Shown here: positions 20,612-28,403 of the stretch, one piece after another | How positions within the stretch are numbered: position 1 is the stretch's first letter | How the letters are laid out: each line of letters starts with the position of its first letter | Assembly (NCBI RefSeq): GCF_027922165.1 | Contig: NZ_BSFD01000011.1 | Span: 559,250 to 623,249 of the forward strand | Direction: 5' to 3' | Source: Brevundimonas intermedia | GTDB taxonomy: Bacteria > Pseudomonadota > Alphaproteobacteria > Caulobacterales > Caulobacteraceae | DNA length: 64,000 bases | Notes under the pieces: model-generated | What the model saw: only the letters and a program-made list of their open reading frames with translations | The model's database searches: none | Told to the model about the DNA's origin: nothing | Translations under genes and position numbers: made by a program

Positions 20612-20929
20612 TCAGGCCTTGGAATCGTTGGCGGCGATGGCGGTGCGATTGCGCACCTCGGCGATCATCGTCTTGACGACGCGTACATTCACGCTGGGAG
20701 CGATCTCGACATTGACCTCGCCCTCTTCGACGCGGGTCACCTTGCCGATGGTCCCGCTGGACAGCACGACCGTGTCGCCGCGCTTCACGGCGGCGATGGC
20801 GGCTGCATGTTCCTTGGCCCGCTTCTGCTGCGGACGGATCAGGAGGAAGTAGAACAGGATGAAGATGGCGACGATCGGCAGGAACTGCATGATCACGGCC
20901 ATCATGCCGCCGTCAGCTGGGGCGCCCAT
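20612..20929 (-). CDS. yajC: Preprotein translocase accessory protein YajC
   Basis: This small 105-residue protein has one N-terminal membrane helix (FLPIVAIFILFYFLLIRPQQ) and a cytoplasmic domain with KRGDTVVLSSGTIGKVTRVEEGEV, both typical of YajC. It associates with the SecDF complex. It lies 33 bases upstream of secD. Confidence 0.95.
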   Translation of the reverse strand: MGAPADGGMMAVIMQFLPIVAIFILFYFLLIRPQQKRAKEHAAAIAAVKRGDTVVLSSGTIGKVTRVEEGEVNVEIAPSVNVRVVKTMIAEVRNRTAIAANDSKA

Positions 20930-21031
20930 GGGTAGTCTCCGAACACAAGGGGGGCTGCCCTCGTCGGCGCCCCATTAAAACGAGGCGCGGAACCTAGGGC
21001 TCCGTCTCGCGGATTGCAACGCGGCTAAGCG

Positions 21032-22093
21032 TCAGCGCGGCAATACGGTCAGCGGATCGACCGCGACGGGGTCGTCGCCGCGCATCTGGCGGGTCTCGAA
21101 ATGGATCGAGGGGCGGCCGTCGCCGGCGGTCAGGCCGACGGTGCCGATCTGCTGTCCGGCGCGCACGTCGTCGCCGTCCTTGACCGTGGCCGAACCCAGA
21201 TGGCCGTACACGGTGCGCCAGCCGCCGTTGTGGACGATCAGGACCGTCAGTCCCTGGCCCACCAAGTCGTCGCCGACATAGGCCACACGCCCGCCGGCGG
21301 CCGCCACAACCGAGGCGCCGGCCGAGGCGCCGATATTGATCCCATTGTTGCGCTCGCCCATGCCCACCGGGCCGAACCGGCGCAGGACGTCGCCCCGCAC
21401 CGGCCATTGCAGGGCGATGGGACCGCCCGCGATGGGCGTCGTCGACGGGGCGGCGCTCACTGGCGGACGGGCGGGAGTCTCAACCGGCCGGGTCTGGGCC
21501 GGCAGGGCCGCATTGCCCGAGGGCGGCGGCGGGGGCGGCGGAACCACGCCGGTGTTCGGGACCAGCACCCCGGCCGGCGACGGCCCGGTAGCGTAGGGAT
21601 CGCGCCCCGTATCGACGGCGGCGTCCGGCAGAATGATTCTCTGCCCCGTCGTGATCGCCCCCCGCGGCCCCAGGCCGTTCAGATCGATCAGGGTCTGCAC
21701 CGGTGTCTGGAACCGGCGCCCGACGCCCGAGATCGTGTCGCCCGGCTGGATCACATAGGCGGCGCCCGGCGTCACCACGCCTGAGGGGGCCGGCGACGTC
21801 GGATAGGAGGAGGCAGGAGGAACATAGGTCGGCTGCGTCGGCGTCACCGTGACCGGCGGGGGCAGATATCCCCCGTCCACCTGGCCGACGGGCGCCGTCG
21901 CTTGCGGCTGCGGCTGCTGAGTGGTCGGCTGTCCGTACGGGCCTTGCTGCGCCGGGGACGGATAGGCGCCCTGCCCGGCCGGCGTCGGTCGCGTCGAATA
22001 CCGCGGCTCGGACGGATAGGTCATACAGGCCGCAGCACTCAGCGACGCCCCCGCGATCACAACCGCTCTTATCCAGCCCGACATCACCGCCAC
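21032..22093 (-). CDS. NlpD-like envelope protein: LysM plus degenerate LytM (M23) domain
   Basis: This 353-residue protein starts with a signal peptide ending in a lipobox-like AAAC (Cys about 23). A long Pro/Gln-rich linker, a LysM domain (AYVIQPGDTISGVGRRFQ, peptidoglycan binding), a second Pro-rich linker and a C-terminal M23/LytM domain follow. The usual zinc ligands are missing: the HxxxD site reads NNGINIGA, and the HxH site reads PSIHFETR. It should therefore be non-enzymatic, like NlpD/EnvC activators of cell-wall amidases. The GTG start has GAGGAG 6 bases upstream. It lies upstream of yajC-secDF on the same strand. Confidence 0.88.
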   Translation of the reverse strand: MAVMSGWIRAVVIAGASLSAAACMTYPSEPRYSTRPTPAGQGAYPSPAQQGPYGQPTTQQPQPQATAPVGQVDGGYLPPPVTVTPTQPTYVPPASSYPTSPAPSGVVTPGAAYVIQPGDTISGVGRRFQTPVQTLIDLNGLGPRGAITTGQRIILPDAAVDTGRDPYATGPSPAGVLVPNTGVVPPPPPPPSGNAALPAQTRPVETPARPPVSAAPSTTPIAGGPIALQWPVRGDVLRRFGPVGMGERNNGINIGASAGASVVAAAGGRVAYVGDDLVGQGLTVLIVHNGGWRTVYGHLGSATVKDGDDVRAGQQIGTVGLTAGDGRPSIHFETRQMRGDDPVAVDPLTVLPR

Positions 22094-22446
22094 CGGCCGC
22101 TCCTCACATGGTTAAATCCGCCCGCCCGGTGTGCCCGCTCGCGCCGCCCAAGCCAAGCCCGCAATCATCGCCAAAGTTGGGCGTGAAGGTTAACGCGGTC
22201 TTCGGCCCGCAGACGTAAGACGGCGGCGCACTGGAGGACGTATTTCGTCACCACGACGATGCGGTCATCAAGAAGGCCGCCAGATTGCAGGAATATTTCC
22301 AGTTTCAACGGCTTAATATACGGCGCCGGCAGTTCCACCGGAAAGTCCGACCAAGCATTTTTGACGCCCGCATTATGCCAGCCTCCGTGTTTGACATGGC
22401 GGCTTTACGAGGTTCGGGCGTCTTCTGATCGGCGAAGGAGATGACC
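22094..22446. other. Intergenic region without a recognisable gene
   Basis: This 353-bp stretch separates the minus-strand LytM gene from a plus-strand set of micro-genes, so it should hold divergent promoters. A TTGACA hexamer on the plus strand (22391-22396) is a candidate -35 element, but no good -10 follows. AAGGAG at 22435-22440 is the ribosome binding site of the next gene. Short open frames on either strand have no convincing composition. Confidence 0.5.
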
Positions 22447-22575
22447 ATGAGCCGTTCACATTTGCTGGCGGAGTCGCTGAAACGCCCCGCTGCCCCACCC
22501 TCCATCTGGAAGATGGCCTTGACCGTTATAGGCGCCCTGTTTGGCGCGCCGATTCACCGGGGGCCGTCACGATGA
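22447..22575 (+). CDS. Small membrane peptide, first gene of a micro-operon
   Basis: This 42-residue open frame starts at an ATG with AAGGAG ideally spaced 6 bases upstream; the in-frame ATG at 22441 directly abuts the Shine-Dalgarno and is not used. The product has a charged N-terminus and one hydrophobic stretch (about residues 22-36, IWKMALTVIGALFGAPI), so it may sit in the inner membrane. The stop overlaps the next start as ATGA. I do not recognise a family. Confidence 0.55.
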   Translation: MSRSHLLAESLKRPAAPPSIWKMALTVIGALFGAPIHRGPSR

Positions 22576-22781
22576 TGCGGGGCTATGTGGAAGGCGGAGC
22601 CGCGTATCCGGCGCCGCCCCGACGATACAGAGTCGTGCCAAGCGCCGCCGGATGGGCCGTCGCCGTCAACGACGCGATGACCCGTCCCCTGCCCGATCGG
22701 GCAACGGCCGAACGGCTGGCGGCGCGTTTGCAGGCCGAGGCGGATCGACTCAATCGCGACCAGCACAGGTGGGTGCAATGA
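22572..22781 (+). CDS. Small DUF2188-like protein
   Basis: This 69-residue product has the pattern of short DUF2188-type proteins: an aromatic strand (RYRVVPSAAGWAVAVN), then an alpha-helical part with regularly placed alanines (RATAERLAARLQAEADRLN). Function unknown. Translation is probably coupled at both ends: the start overlaps the previous stop, and the stop overlaps the next start, both as ATGA. The assignment to DUF2188 is tentative. Confidence 0.6.
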   Translation: MMRGYVEGGAAYPAPPRRYRVVPSAAGWAVAVNDAMTRPLPDRATAERLAARLQAEADRLNRDQHRWVQ

Positions 22782-22966
22782 TCGCCGCCCCCGCCCCCAC
22801 TCCTTCCGCAATCGAGACCCTGACGATCCGGCCCGCGAATGGGCAATGGCGCGTCACCTCCAGTGACGGTCTGTTCGAGGGCGTCTTCACCGACGCCAAA
22901 AGCGCTGTGAGGAGCGCCCGAGCCGAGGCGGAAGCCCATCGCGGTCATGTGCTGGTGCTGGGCTGA
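22778..22966 (+). CDS. Small DUF2188-like protein, paralogue of the preceding gene
   Basis: This 62-residue product has the same design as its neighbour: a strand pair around QWRVTSSDGLFEGVFTDAK, then a helix (AVRSARAEAEAHRGH) and a short C-terminal strand (VLVLG). The frame is open upstream to 22541, but the ATG at 22778 overlaps the preceding stop as ATGA and is the natural start. Function unknown; probably made together with its neighbour. Confidence 0.6.
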   Translation: MIAAPAPTPSAIETLTIRPANGQWRVTSSDGLFEGVFTDAKSAVRSARAEAEAHRGHVLVLG

Positions 22967-23008
22967 AAACAAGCCGCTCGTCGCCTTCTCTCCCAAGGGA
23001 TAAGGACG

Positions 23009-23043
23009 AAAAAAATGGCCGGAGCATTGCGGCTCCGGCCATT
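23009..23043 (-). terminator. Rho-independent terminator of clpX
   Basis: A perfect 12-bp stem (AATGGCCGGAGC/GCTCCGGCCATT) with a 6-base loop is followed on the minus strand by a run of T (complement of A at 23010-23015). It lies 26 bases after the clpX stop. Confidence 0.92.
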
Positions 23044-23068
23044 GGTTTGTTCAGCGACAAAGCCGGAA

Positions 23069-24337
23069 TCAGGCGGCGCCGTCGGCCTTTTTCTTGGAGG
23101 CTTCGGAATAGATCAGCAGAGGCTGGGCCTTGCCGTCGATGACCTCGGCGTTGACCACCACTTCCTCGACGCCTTCGAAGGTCGGCAGTTCGAACATGGT
23201 TTCCAGCAGAATGCCTTCCAGGATCGAACGCAGACCCCGCGCGCCGGTCTTGCGGGTGATGGCCTTCTTGGCGACGGCGATCAGGGCGTCGTCGGTGAAG
23301 GTCAGTTCGACATTCTCCATCTCGAACAGGCGCTTGTACTGTTTGACCAGGGCGTTCTTCGGCTCGGTCAGGATGGTGACCAGGGCCGTCTCGTCCAGGT
23401 CTTCCAGCGTCGCCAGAACGGGCAGACGGCCGATGAACTCGGGAATCAGGCCGAAACGCATCAGGTCGTCAGGCTCGACACCCTTGAGGATGTCGCCGGT
23501 GCGACGTTCGTCGATTTCCTTGACCTGGGCGCCGAAGCCGATGGAGGCCCCTGCCCCGCGCGCCGAGATCACCTTCTCCAGGCCGGCGAAGGCGCCGCCG
23601 ACAATGAAGAGGATGTTGGCGGTGTCGACCTGCAGGAACTCCTGCTGCGGATGCTTGCGGCCGCCCTGAGGCGGCACGGAGGCGACCGTGCCTTCCATGA
23701 TCTTCAGCAGGGCCTGCTGCACGCCTTCGCCCGAGACGTCGCGGGTGATGGAGGGATTGTCCGACTTGCGGCTGATCTTGTCGATTTCATCGATGTAGAC
23801 GATGCCGCGCTGGGCCCGTTCGACATTGTAGTCGGAAGCCTGGAGCAGCTTCAGGATGATGTTCTCGACGTCTTCGCCCACATAACCGGCTTCGGTCAGG
23901 GTGGTGGCGTCGGCCATGGTGAATGGCACGTCGATGATTCGGGCCAGGGTCTGGGCCAGCAGCGTCTTGCCCGAACCGGTCGGGCCGATCAGCATGATGT
24001 TCGACTTGGCCAGTTCGACGTCGTTGTTCTTCGTCGCGTGGTTCAGACGCTTGTAGTGATTGTGGACCGCGACCGAGAGGACCTTCTTGGCGTGCGACTG
24101 GCCGATGACATAGTCGTCGAGGACGTCGCGGATCTCCTTCGGCGTGGGTACGCCGTCGGTGGTCTTCTTGAACCCGATCTTGTGCTCTTCACGGATGATG
24201 TCCATGCACAATTCGACACATTCATCGCAGATGAAAACGGTCGGGCCCGCAATCAGTTTGCGGACCTCGTGCTGGCTCTTTCCGCAGAACGAGCAGTACA
24301 GGGTGCTTTTGGCGTCAGAGCCGGCTGCTTTGGTCAT
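23069..24337 (-). CDS. clpX: ClpXP protease ATPase subunit ClpX
   Basis: This 422-residue AAA+ unfoldase delivers substrates to ClpP. The N-terminal zinc-binding domain has the four cysteines in CSFCGKSQ and [10 protein letters not shown]. Walker A is [10 protein letters not shown], Walker B is VYIDEIDKI, and the pore region and ClpP-binding loop (near [11 protein letters not shown]) follow. In Caulobacter, ClpXP degrades CtrA and other cell cycle regulators, so the same role is likely here. It is divergent from cicA with 197 bp between them. Confidence 0.97.
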   Translation of the reverse strand: MTKAAGSDAKSTLYCSFCGKSQHEVRKLIAGPTVFICDECVELCMDIIREEHKIGFKKTTDGVPTPKEIRDVLDDYVIGQSHAKKVLSVAVHNHYKRLNHATKNNDVELAKSNIMLIGPTGSGKTLLAQTLARIIDVPFTMADATTLTEAGYVGEDVENIILKLLQASDYNVERAQRGIVYIDEIDKISRKSDNPSITRDVSGEGVQQALLKIMEGTVASVPPQGGRKHPQQEFLQVDTANILFIVGGAFAGLEKVISARGAGASIGFGAQVKEIDERRTGDILKGVEPDDLMRFGLIPEFIGRLPVLATLEDLDETALVTILTEPKNALVKQYKRLFEMENVELTFTDDALIAVAKKAITRKTGARGLRSILEGILLETMFELPTFEGVEEVVVNAEVIDGKAQPLLIYSEASKKKADGAA

Positions 24338-24534
24338 AGACCCTTATCTCACTCCCGCGGAGCGGACCGAAATGGCCCGAAACGCGCTTCCTCCACGTTG
24401 ATTCCAGCACTCTGGACGCAAAGGTCTTCAAAAAATGACAATCACCCATCCCACGTTCAACGACAACCCCGAAGGCGGCAGAGGATTGTTGCAGTGCGTG
24501 GATGGATCAGTGTCGTTGGGGATCAAGGCGAATG

Positions 24535-25188
24535 TCTGACATGGGAAGCCTGCAGGATTTGCGCCAGTCTCGGACCAAATCGGGACAGGCGGGGCCGATT
24601 GTGGCCTTCGATTTCGACGGCACACTGACCGTGCGCGACAGTTTCACCGAATTCCTGCGCTGGAAGGCCGGGCCGGGCGGCTGGGCCCTGGGCCTGGTCA
24701 AGCTGGCCCCGGCCCTGGCGGCCTATGGGCGACATCGAGACCGGGGACGGATCAAGGTCGCCTCGGTGAAGGAATTCCTAGCCGGGGAGACCCGCGAGTC
24801 GTTGGAGGCGGAGGCGGAGCGGTTCGCCGAGGTCATGTGGTCGCGACTGATGCGGCCGGACGCCCTTGCGGTCTGGGACGACTGGGGCCGGCGCGGCGCT
24901 CATCGCGTAATTGTGACCGCCTCGCCCGAGACGACGGTGGCGCCGTTTGCGCGTCGGCTGGGGGCCGAGGCCCTGCTGGGCACACAGCTGGCCTTTGATG
25001 CACAGGACCGCGTGACCGACGCCTTCGCCGGCCCCAATTGTCGGGGCGAGGAGAAGGTGCGGCGGCTGAAGGCCGCCTACAGCGACGATATGACGCTCAC
25101 CGCCGCCTATGGCGACACCTCGGGCGACCGCGAGATGCTGGCGATGGCGCAGGAGGCCGGGTTCCGGGTGTTCAAAGCCCGGCCTTGA
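24535..25188 (+). CDS. cicA: HAD-IB phosphatase CicA
   Basis: This protein of 217 residues belongs to the HAD superfamily, subfamily IB. Motif I is AFDFDGTLTVRDSF, motif II is VIVTASPE, and motif III/IV is AAYGDTSGDREMLAMA. It should hydrolyse a phosphate ester; the substrate is unknown. Location between clpP and clpX matches Caulobacter cicA, a gene whose dosage affects growth and morphology. The ATG at 24535 follows AAGG closely; an upstream ATG at 24502 and a downstream one at 24544 are alternatives. It is transcribed opposite to both clp genes. Confidence 0.83.
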   Translation, partial: SDMGSLQDLRQSRTKSGQAGPIVAFDFDGTLTVRDSFTEFLRWKAGPGGWALGLVKLAPALAAYGRHRDRGRIKVASVKEFLAGETRESLEAEAERFAEVMWSRLMRPDALAVWDDWGRRGAHRVIVTASPETTVAPFARRLGAEALLGTQLAFDAQDRVTDAFAGPNCRGEEKVRRLKAAYSDDMTLTAAYGDTSGDREMLAMAQEAGFRVFKARP

Positions 25189-25201
25189 AGCCTGGGCGGA
25201 G

Positions 25202-25522
25202 TCAGTTCCCGTCGGCGTCGACGTCAAAGACCACGGCCTTGCCGCGCGACGCAGGGTCCCATCCCGCCTCGATGGCCGAGGCGACGGCGTTGCGCACGGC
25301 GTCGACATTGACCCGCTGCTTCTCGACGTCCGGCCGGCCGTTGGGGCGCAAGGGCGGCGGAAACTGGACGATGGCCTCGCGTTTGAAGTCGGCGTGTCGC
25401 AGGGACACGGCCATGCCCTCCCAGACATTGCCGCCCTTGGGCTGAGGCTGGCGGCGGAGTTCCCACACATAGGTCTCGCCGTCGACTTCGACCGTGCCGC
25501 TTGGATCTCGTGTGAACTGCAT
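25202..25522 (-). CDS. Conserved hypothetical protein
   Basis: This is a 106-residue cytoplasmic protein with no signal or membrane segment. It reads as a small all-beta N-terminal part (GTVEVDGETYVWELRRQPQP, then GMAVSLRHADFKREAIVQF) and a helical C-terminal part (VDAVRNAVASAIEAGWDPASRG). I do not recognise the family beyond similar uncharacterised alphaproteobacterial proteins. It lies between clpP and cicA, after the clpP terminator, and is convergent with cicA. Confidence 0.75.
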   Translation of the reverse strand: MQFTRDPSGTVEVDGETYVWELRRQPQPKGGNVWEGMAVSLRHADFKREAIVQFPPPLRPNGRPDVEKQRVNVDAVRNAVASAIEAGWDPASRGKAVVFDVDADGN

Positions 25523-25545
25523 GGCGGTTCCGATAGCACAAAATG

Positions 25546-25576
25546 AAAAGGGCGCGCCGCAAAGGCGCGCCCTTTT
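25546..25576. terminator. Terminator downstream of clpP (bidirectional form)
   Basis: A perfect 13-bp stem (AAAAGGGCGCGCC/GGCGCGCCCTTTT) around a 5-base loop gives T-runs in both directions. It lies 18 bases after the clpP stop, so on the minus strand it ends clpP transcription. Confidence 0.92.
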
Positions 25577-25594
25577 TACCTGTCGTCAGACGGC

Positions 25595-26242
25595 TTAGTG
25601 GCCGGGCGTTTTCACGCCGTCGGCGTCGGCCTGTTCGCGGCGGTCATAGACGTGATCCACGATGCCCCAAGCCTTAGCCTCTTCGGCCGACATGAAGTGA
25701 TCCCGATCGAGGGTCTTTTCGACTTCCTCATAAGTCCGGCCGGTGTGATGGACGTAGATCTCGTTCAGACGACGCTTGGTGTAGCGAATATCGGCAGCGT
25801 GCAGTTCGATATCCGAAGCCTGGCCGCGGAAGCCGCCCGACGGCTGGTGCACCATGATGCGCGCGTTCGGTAGGGCGATGCGCTGGCCTGCGGCGCCGGC
25901 CGTCAGGATCAGCGAGCCGGCCGAGGCCGCCATGCCCATGACCACGGTCGAAACCGGGCTCTTGATGTACTGCATGGTGTCGTAGATCGCGAGCGCCGAG
26001 GACACCTGTCCGCCGGGGCTGTTGATATACATGGAGATTTCCTTCTTGGGATTCTCCGATTCCAGGAACAGCAGCTGGGCGCAAATGAGCGAGGCCATGC
26101 CGTCCTCGAACGGCCCCGTCAGGAAGATGATCCGCTCGCGCAGCAGGCGCGAGAAGATGTCGAAGGAGCGTTCGCCCCGGCTGGACTGCTCGACCACCAT
26201 CGGGACGAGGTTCATGTTCATCAGTTCGATCGGATCGCGCAT
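25595..26242 (-). CDS. clpP: ATP-dependent Clp protease proteolytic subunit ClpP
   Basis: This 215-residue serine peptidase forms the proteolytic chamber of ClpXP and ClpAP. The catalytic serine is in [14 protein letters not shown], the histidine in [10 protein letters not shown], and the aspartate in the following helix region ([20 protein letters not shown]). The N-terminus [19 protein letters not shown] fits alphaproteobacterial ClpP. In Caulobacter it is essential for cell cycle proteolysis. Confidence 0.97.
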   Translation of the reverse strand: MRDPIELMNMNLVPMVVEQSSRGERSFDIFSRLLRERIIFLTGPFEDGMASLICAQLLFLESENPKKEISMYINSPGGQVSSALAIYDTMQYIKSPVSTVVMGMAASAGSLILTAGAAGQRIALPNARIMVHQPSGGFRGQASDIELHAADIRYTKRRLNEIYVHHTGRTYEEVEKTLDRDHFMSAEEAKAWGIVDHVYDRREQADADGVKTPGH

Positions 26243-26332
26243 TCAGCCTTCTCGGGTGCAAGGTCCGGCGCCTGTCGCGCCGGTTCGCTCCAGCATATCG
26301 CGTCCAATGTGCCGCCGCGCAAGGCGTTGCTG

Positions 26333-27265
26333 CTAGTCCTCGCCCAGAGAGACGTCTTCGCTAGACCGCTGCCGCCGTCGTTCCGTCAAGGCGCGCGTCA
26401 CTTCGGCGCGATGTCCGGCCACACTGTTGCGATTTAGGTCTGCGTCATAAACAGCATGCATATAGTCGATATCCCAGTCCGTCATCCCCTCTGGATAAAG
26501 GTCAGGCTCCTCGAAAACGTTCAGGACGGAAGGATGCGCCATCGGCGCTCGATAAGGGTCTATTTGGGTCAGCACCACCATGGCGACGTAATCGGTCAAG
26601 GCCGCCATGGACGTCCTTGCCGTCTTGGACAGGTCAATCACCACGGTGACGGTTTCGATGTCATACCTCAGCGTCGGTCGTATCAAGCTAGGCGCTCGGA
26701 CAGCCATCACCGGCGCGGAAGCGTCTGGCGAATTCAGGGAGCGGCCGCCCATGAGCACGCCTTCATCGATGCTGCGAGGATAGGTTATGTGCCACCAACG
26801 GACAGGCGCGTCGGAGGTTCTAAATCGCTCGAGATCAAACAAATCCTTGCTGGAATGATCGACCCGATCACGGAAGCGACGACGATCGGCGCGAATCAGA
26901 CTGTCGGCCATACGCGCACCGTCTTCGGCGCCCACGATAAGGACGTTGGTCCGGCATCCCGGCCCGCCGACATCCAGCCCCACTTCTGCGGCGCGCCGAC
27001 CAACACCGTCACTGACATACTGACCCCAGGGGGCCCGAAAATGGGCGACGCTGATACAGAGCGGCTTGGCCCAGCGACCTGGCAGCGTGCCTAGAGGCGG
27101 CCGATCGTCCACCGACCGCGCAAAGTCCCGCGCGGCGTCCTCAAGACGCCTTCCCGTCACCTCGATACTCTCGACCTCGGTGGCTTCGCGAGAAATCGTT
27201 CGATCCTGCCCAGAATCCTGCTGCTGTCCTGAGATGGCAAAAGCCGCTGCTATAACAAGCCACAT
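26333..27265 (-). CDS. Secreted protein of unknown function, paralogue 2 of a tandem pair
   Basis: This 310-residue protein has a short hydrophobic N-terminus (MWLVIAAAFAISG) that looks like a signal sequence. The body shares long blocks with the next gene upstream: RRLEDAARDFARSVDDRPP, LGTLPGRW, KPLCISVAHFRAPWG, GLDVGGPGC, a DRRRFRDRVDHSS block, RWWHITYPRS, and a C-terminal SVLNVFEEPDLY / NRNSVAGHRAEV. I do not recognise the family. Conserved tryptophans, histidine and two cysteines (CIS and GPGC) suggest a folded periplasmic domain. The position between clpP and tig is unusual. Confidence 0.7.
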   Translation of the reverse strand: MWLVIAAAFAISGQQQDSGQDRTISREATEVESIEVTGRRLEDAARDFARSVDDRPPLGTLPGRWAKPLCISVAHFRAPWGQYVSDGVGRRAAEVGLDVGGPGCRTNVLIVGAEDGARMADSLIRADRRRFRDRVDHSSKDLFDLERFRTSDAPVRWWHITYPRSIDEGVLMGGRSLNSPDASAPVMAVRAPSLIRPTLRYDIETVTVVIDLSKTARTSMAALTDYVAMVVLTQIDPYRAPMAHPSVLNVFEEPDLYPEGMTDWDIDYMHAVYDADLNRNSVAGHRAEVTRALTERRRQRSSEDVSLGED

Positions 27266-27342
27266 TCCAACACCCCCTGGATCGTCCGCAGGGGATCATG
27301 CCATTAAATGTCCATGTCGCGCTTGATGAAAAATGGGCCTTT

Positions 27343-28287
27343 TCACTCGGGCGCTTTGTCGGAGTTTTCCGCAAACCGGGCCTGTCGCCGAGCGACAAGG
27401 GCGCGCGCGACCTCGGCCTGATGCCCTCGAACAGAATTGCGCGTGAGATCAGCGGCGTAGACGGCGTGAATATAGTCCACGTCCCAATCCGTCATGGACG
27501 CGTAGCGGCCAGGTTCGTTGAACATATTCAAAACAGTGGATTGACCGTCGAAGCGCTCTCGCGGATCAATCTGCGCAAGGGTGACCAAGGCGATGTAATC
27601 CGCGAGCGCAGACATGGGTACGTCGCCGGTCTTCGATAGATCAACCACCACAGTAACCGTCTCGATGTCGTAGCGGATCGTCGGGGCGATCAGGCTTGGA
27701 TTGCGCACCGCCATTTTTGGTGAAATCAGGCCTTGGTTCGTTTCGCCCCACGTCTCAATGCCACTAGCGCGACCGCCCATCACTTCGCCTTCCGCCAGTG
27801 TGCGTGGATAGGTCACTTGCCACCACCTCACAGCCGCATCCGACCGCCGGAAATGATTAAGATCGGACAAGTCATGACTGGAGTGATCGACAGGCGGCCG
27901 GAACCTTCGGCGATCAAGCTTGACAATGGCGTCTGCCGTTTGCGCTCCATCACCCGAAGCGACAATGAGGACGTTTGGATGGCACCCAGGACCAGAGACG
28001 TCCAAGCCCACATCAATCGCGCGTCTCGTCAGGCCATCGACCATGAACCGTCCCCAAGGCGCGCGGAAGTTGGCTACGCTTATGCAAAGGGGCTTGGTCC
28101 ATCGACCGGGCAAGGTTCCCAGCGGTGGTTCGACGTCCACCGTCCGCACAAAGTTTTGAGCGGCATCCTCGAGCCGGCTGCCGACGACCTCAACGCTGTC
28201 GATATGCAAAGCCGCATTCGGATCAGCCGGGGTCTGCTCCTGCACGCTCACAACTGCAGCTAGCACTGCGGCAAATTTCGTCAGCAT
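27343..28287 (-). CDS. Secreted protein of unknown function, paralogue 1 of a tandem pair
   Basis: This 314-residue protein starts with a signal-like MLTKFAAVLAAVVSVQEQ; the ATG at 28287 is preferred over one ten codons earlier, which would add a charged segment. It matches the neighbouring gene over almost its full length: VEVVGSRLEDAAQNFVRTVD, PPLGTLPGRW, KPLCISVANFRAPWGR, GLDVSGPGC, FRPPVDHSS, RWWQVTYPRT, and RHxxSVLN-type C-terminal blocks. It probably arose by local duplication. Function unknown; no enzyme motif is evident. Confidence 0.7.
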   Translation of the reverse strand: MLTKFAAVLAAVVSVQEQTPADPNAALHIDSVEVVGSRLEDAAQNFVRTVDVEPPLGTLPGRWTKPLCISVANFRAPWGRFMVDGLTRRAIDVGLDVSGPGCHPNVLIVASGDGAQTADAIVKLDRRRFRPPVDHSSHDLSDLNHFRRSDAAVRWWQVTYPRTLAEGEVMGGRASGIETWGETNQGLISPKMAVRNPSLIAPTIRYDIETVTVVVDLSKTGDVPMSALADYIALVTLAQIDPRERFDGQSTVLNMFNEPGRYASMTDWDVDYIHAVYAADLTRNSVRGHQAEVARALVARRQARFAENSDKAPE

Positions 28288-28350
28288 GACCTCAACCCCT
28301 TTCTTGCTCTCCGACAATCATAAGGGGGCGCAACCCGTCGTTCGGTCAAC

Positions 28351-28377
28351 AAAAAAGGGCGCTCCGACGGAGCGCCC
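28351..28377 (-). terminator. Rho-independent terminator of tig
   Basis: A 9-bp stem (GGGCGCTCC/GGAGCGCCC) with a 3-base loop is followed on the minus strand by six T (28356-28351). It lies downstream of the tig stop and separates tig from the paralogous secreted proteins. Confidence 0.9.
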
Positions 28378-28403
28378 CTATCTTGCGGTAAAGACGAAAG
28401 CGA

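Noticed and set aside
22259..22444. 61-codon plus-strand open frame between the LytM gene and the micro-operon
   Set aside because: Low plausibility of composition and no ribosome binding site; treated as intergenic.
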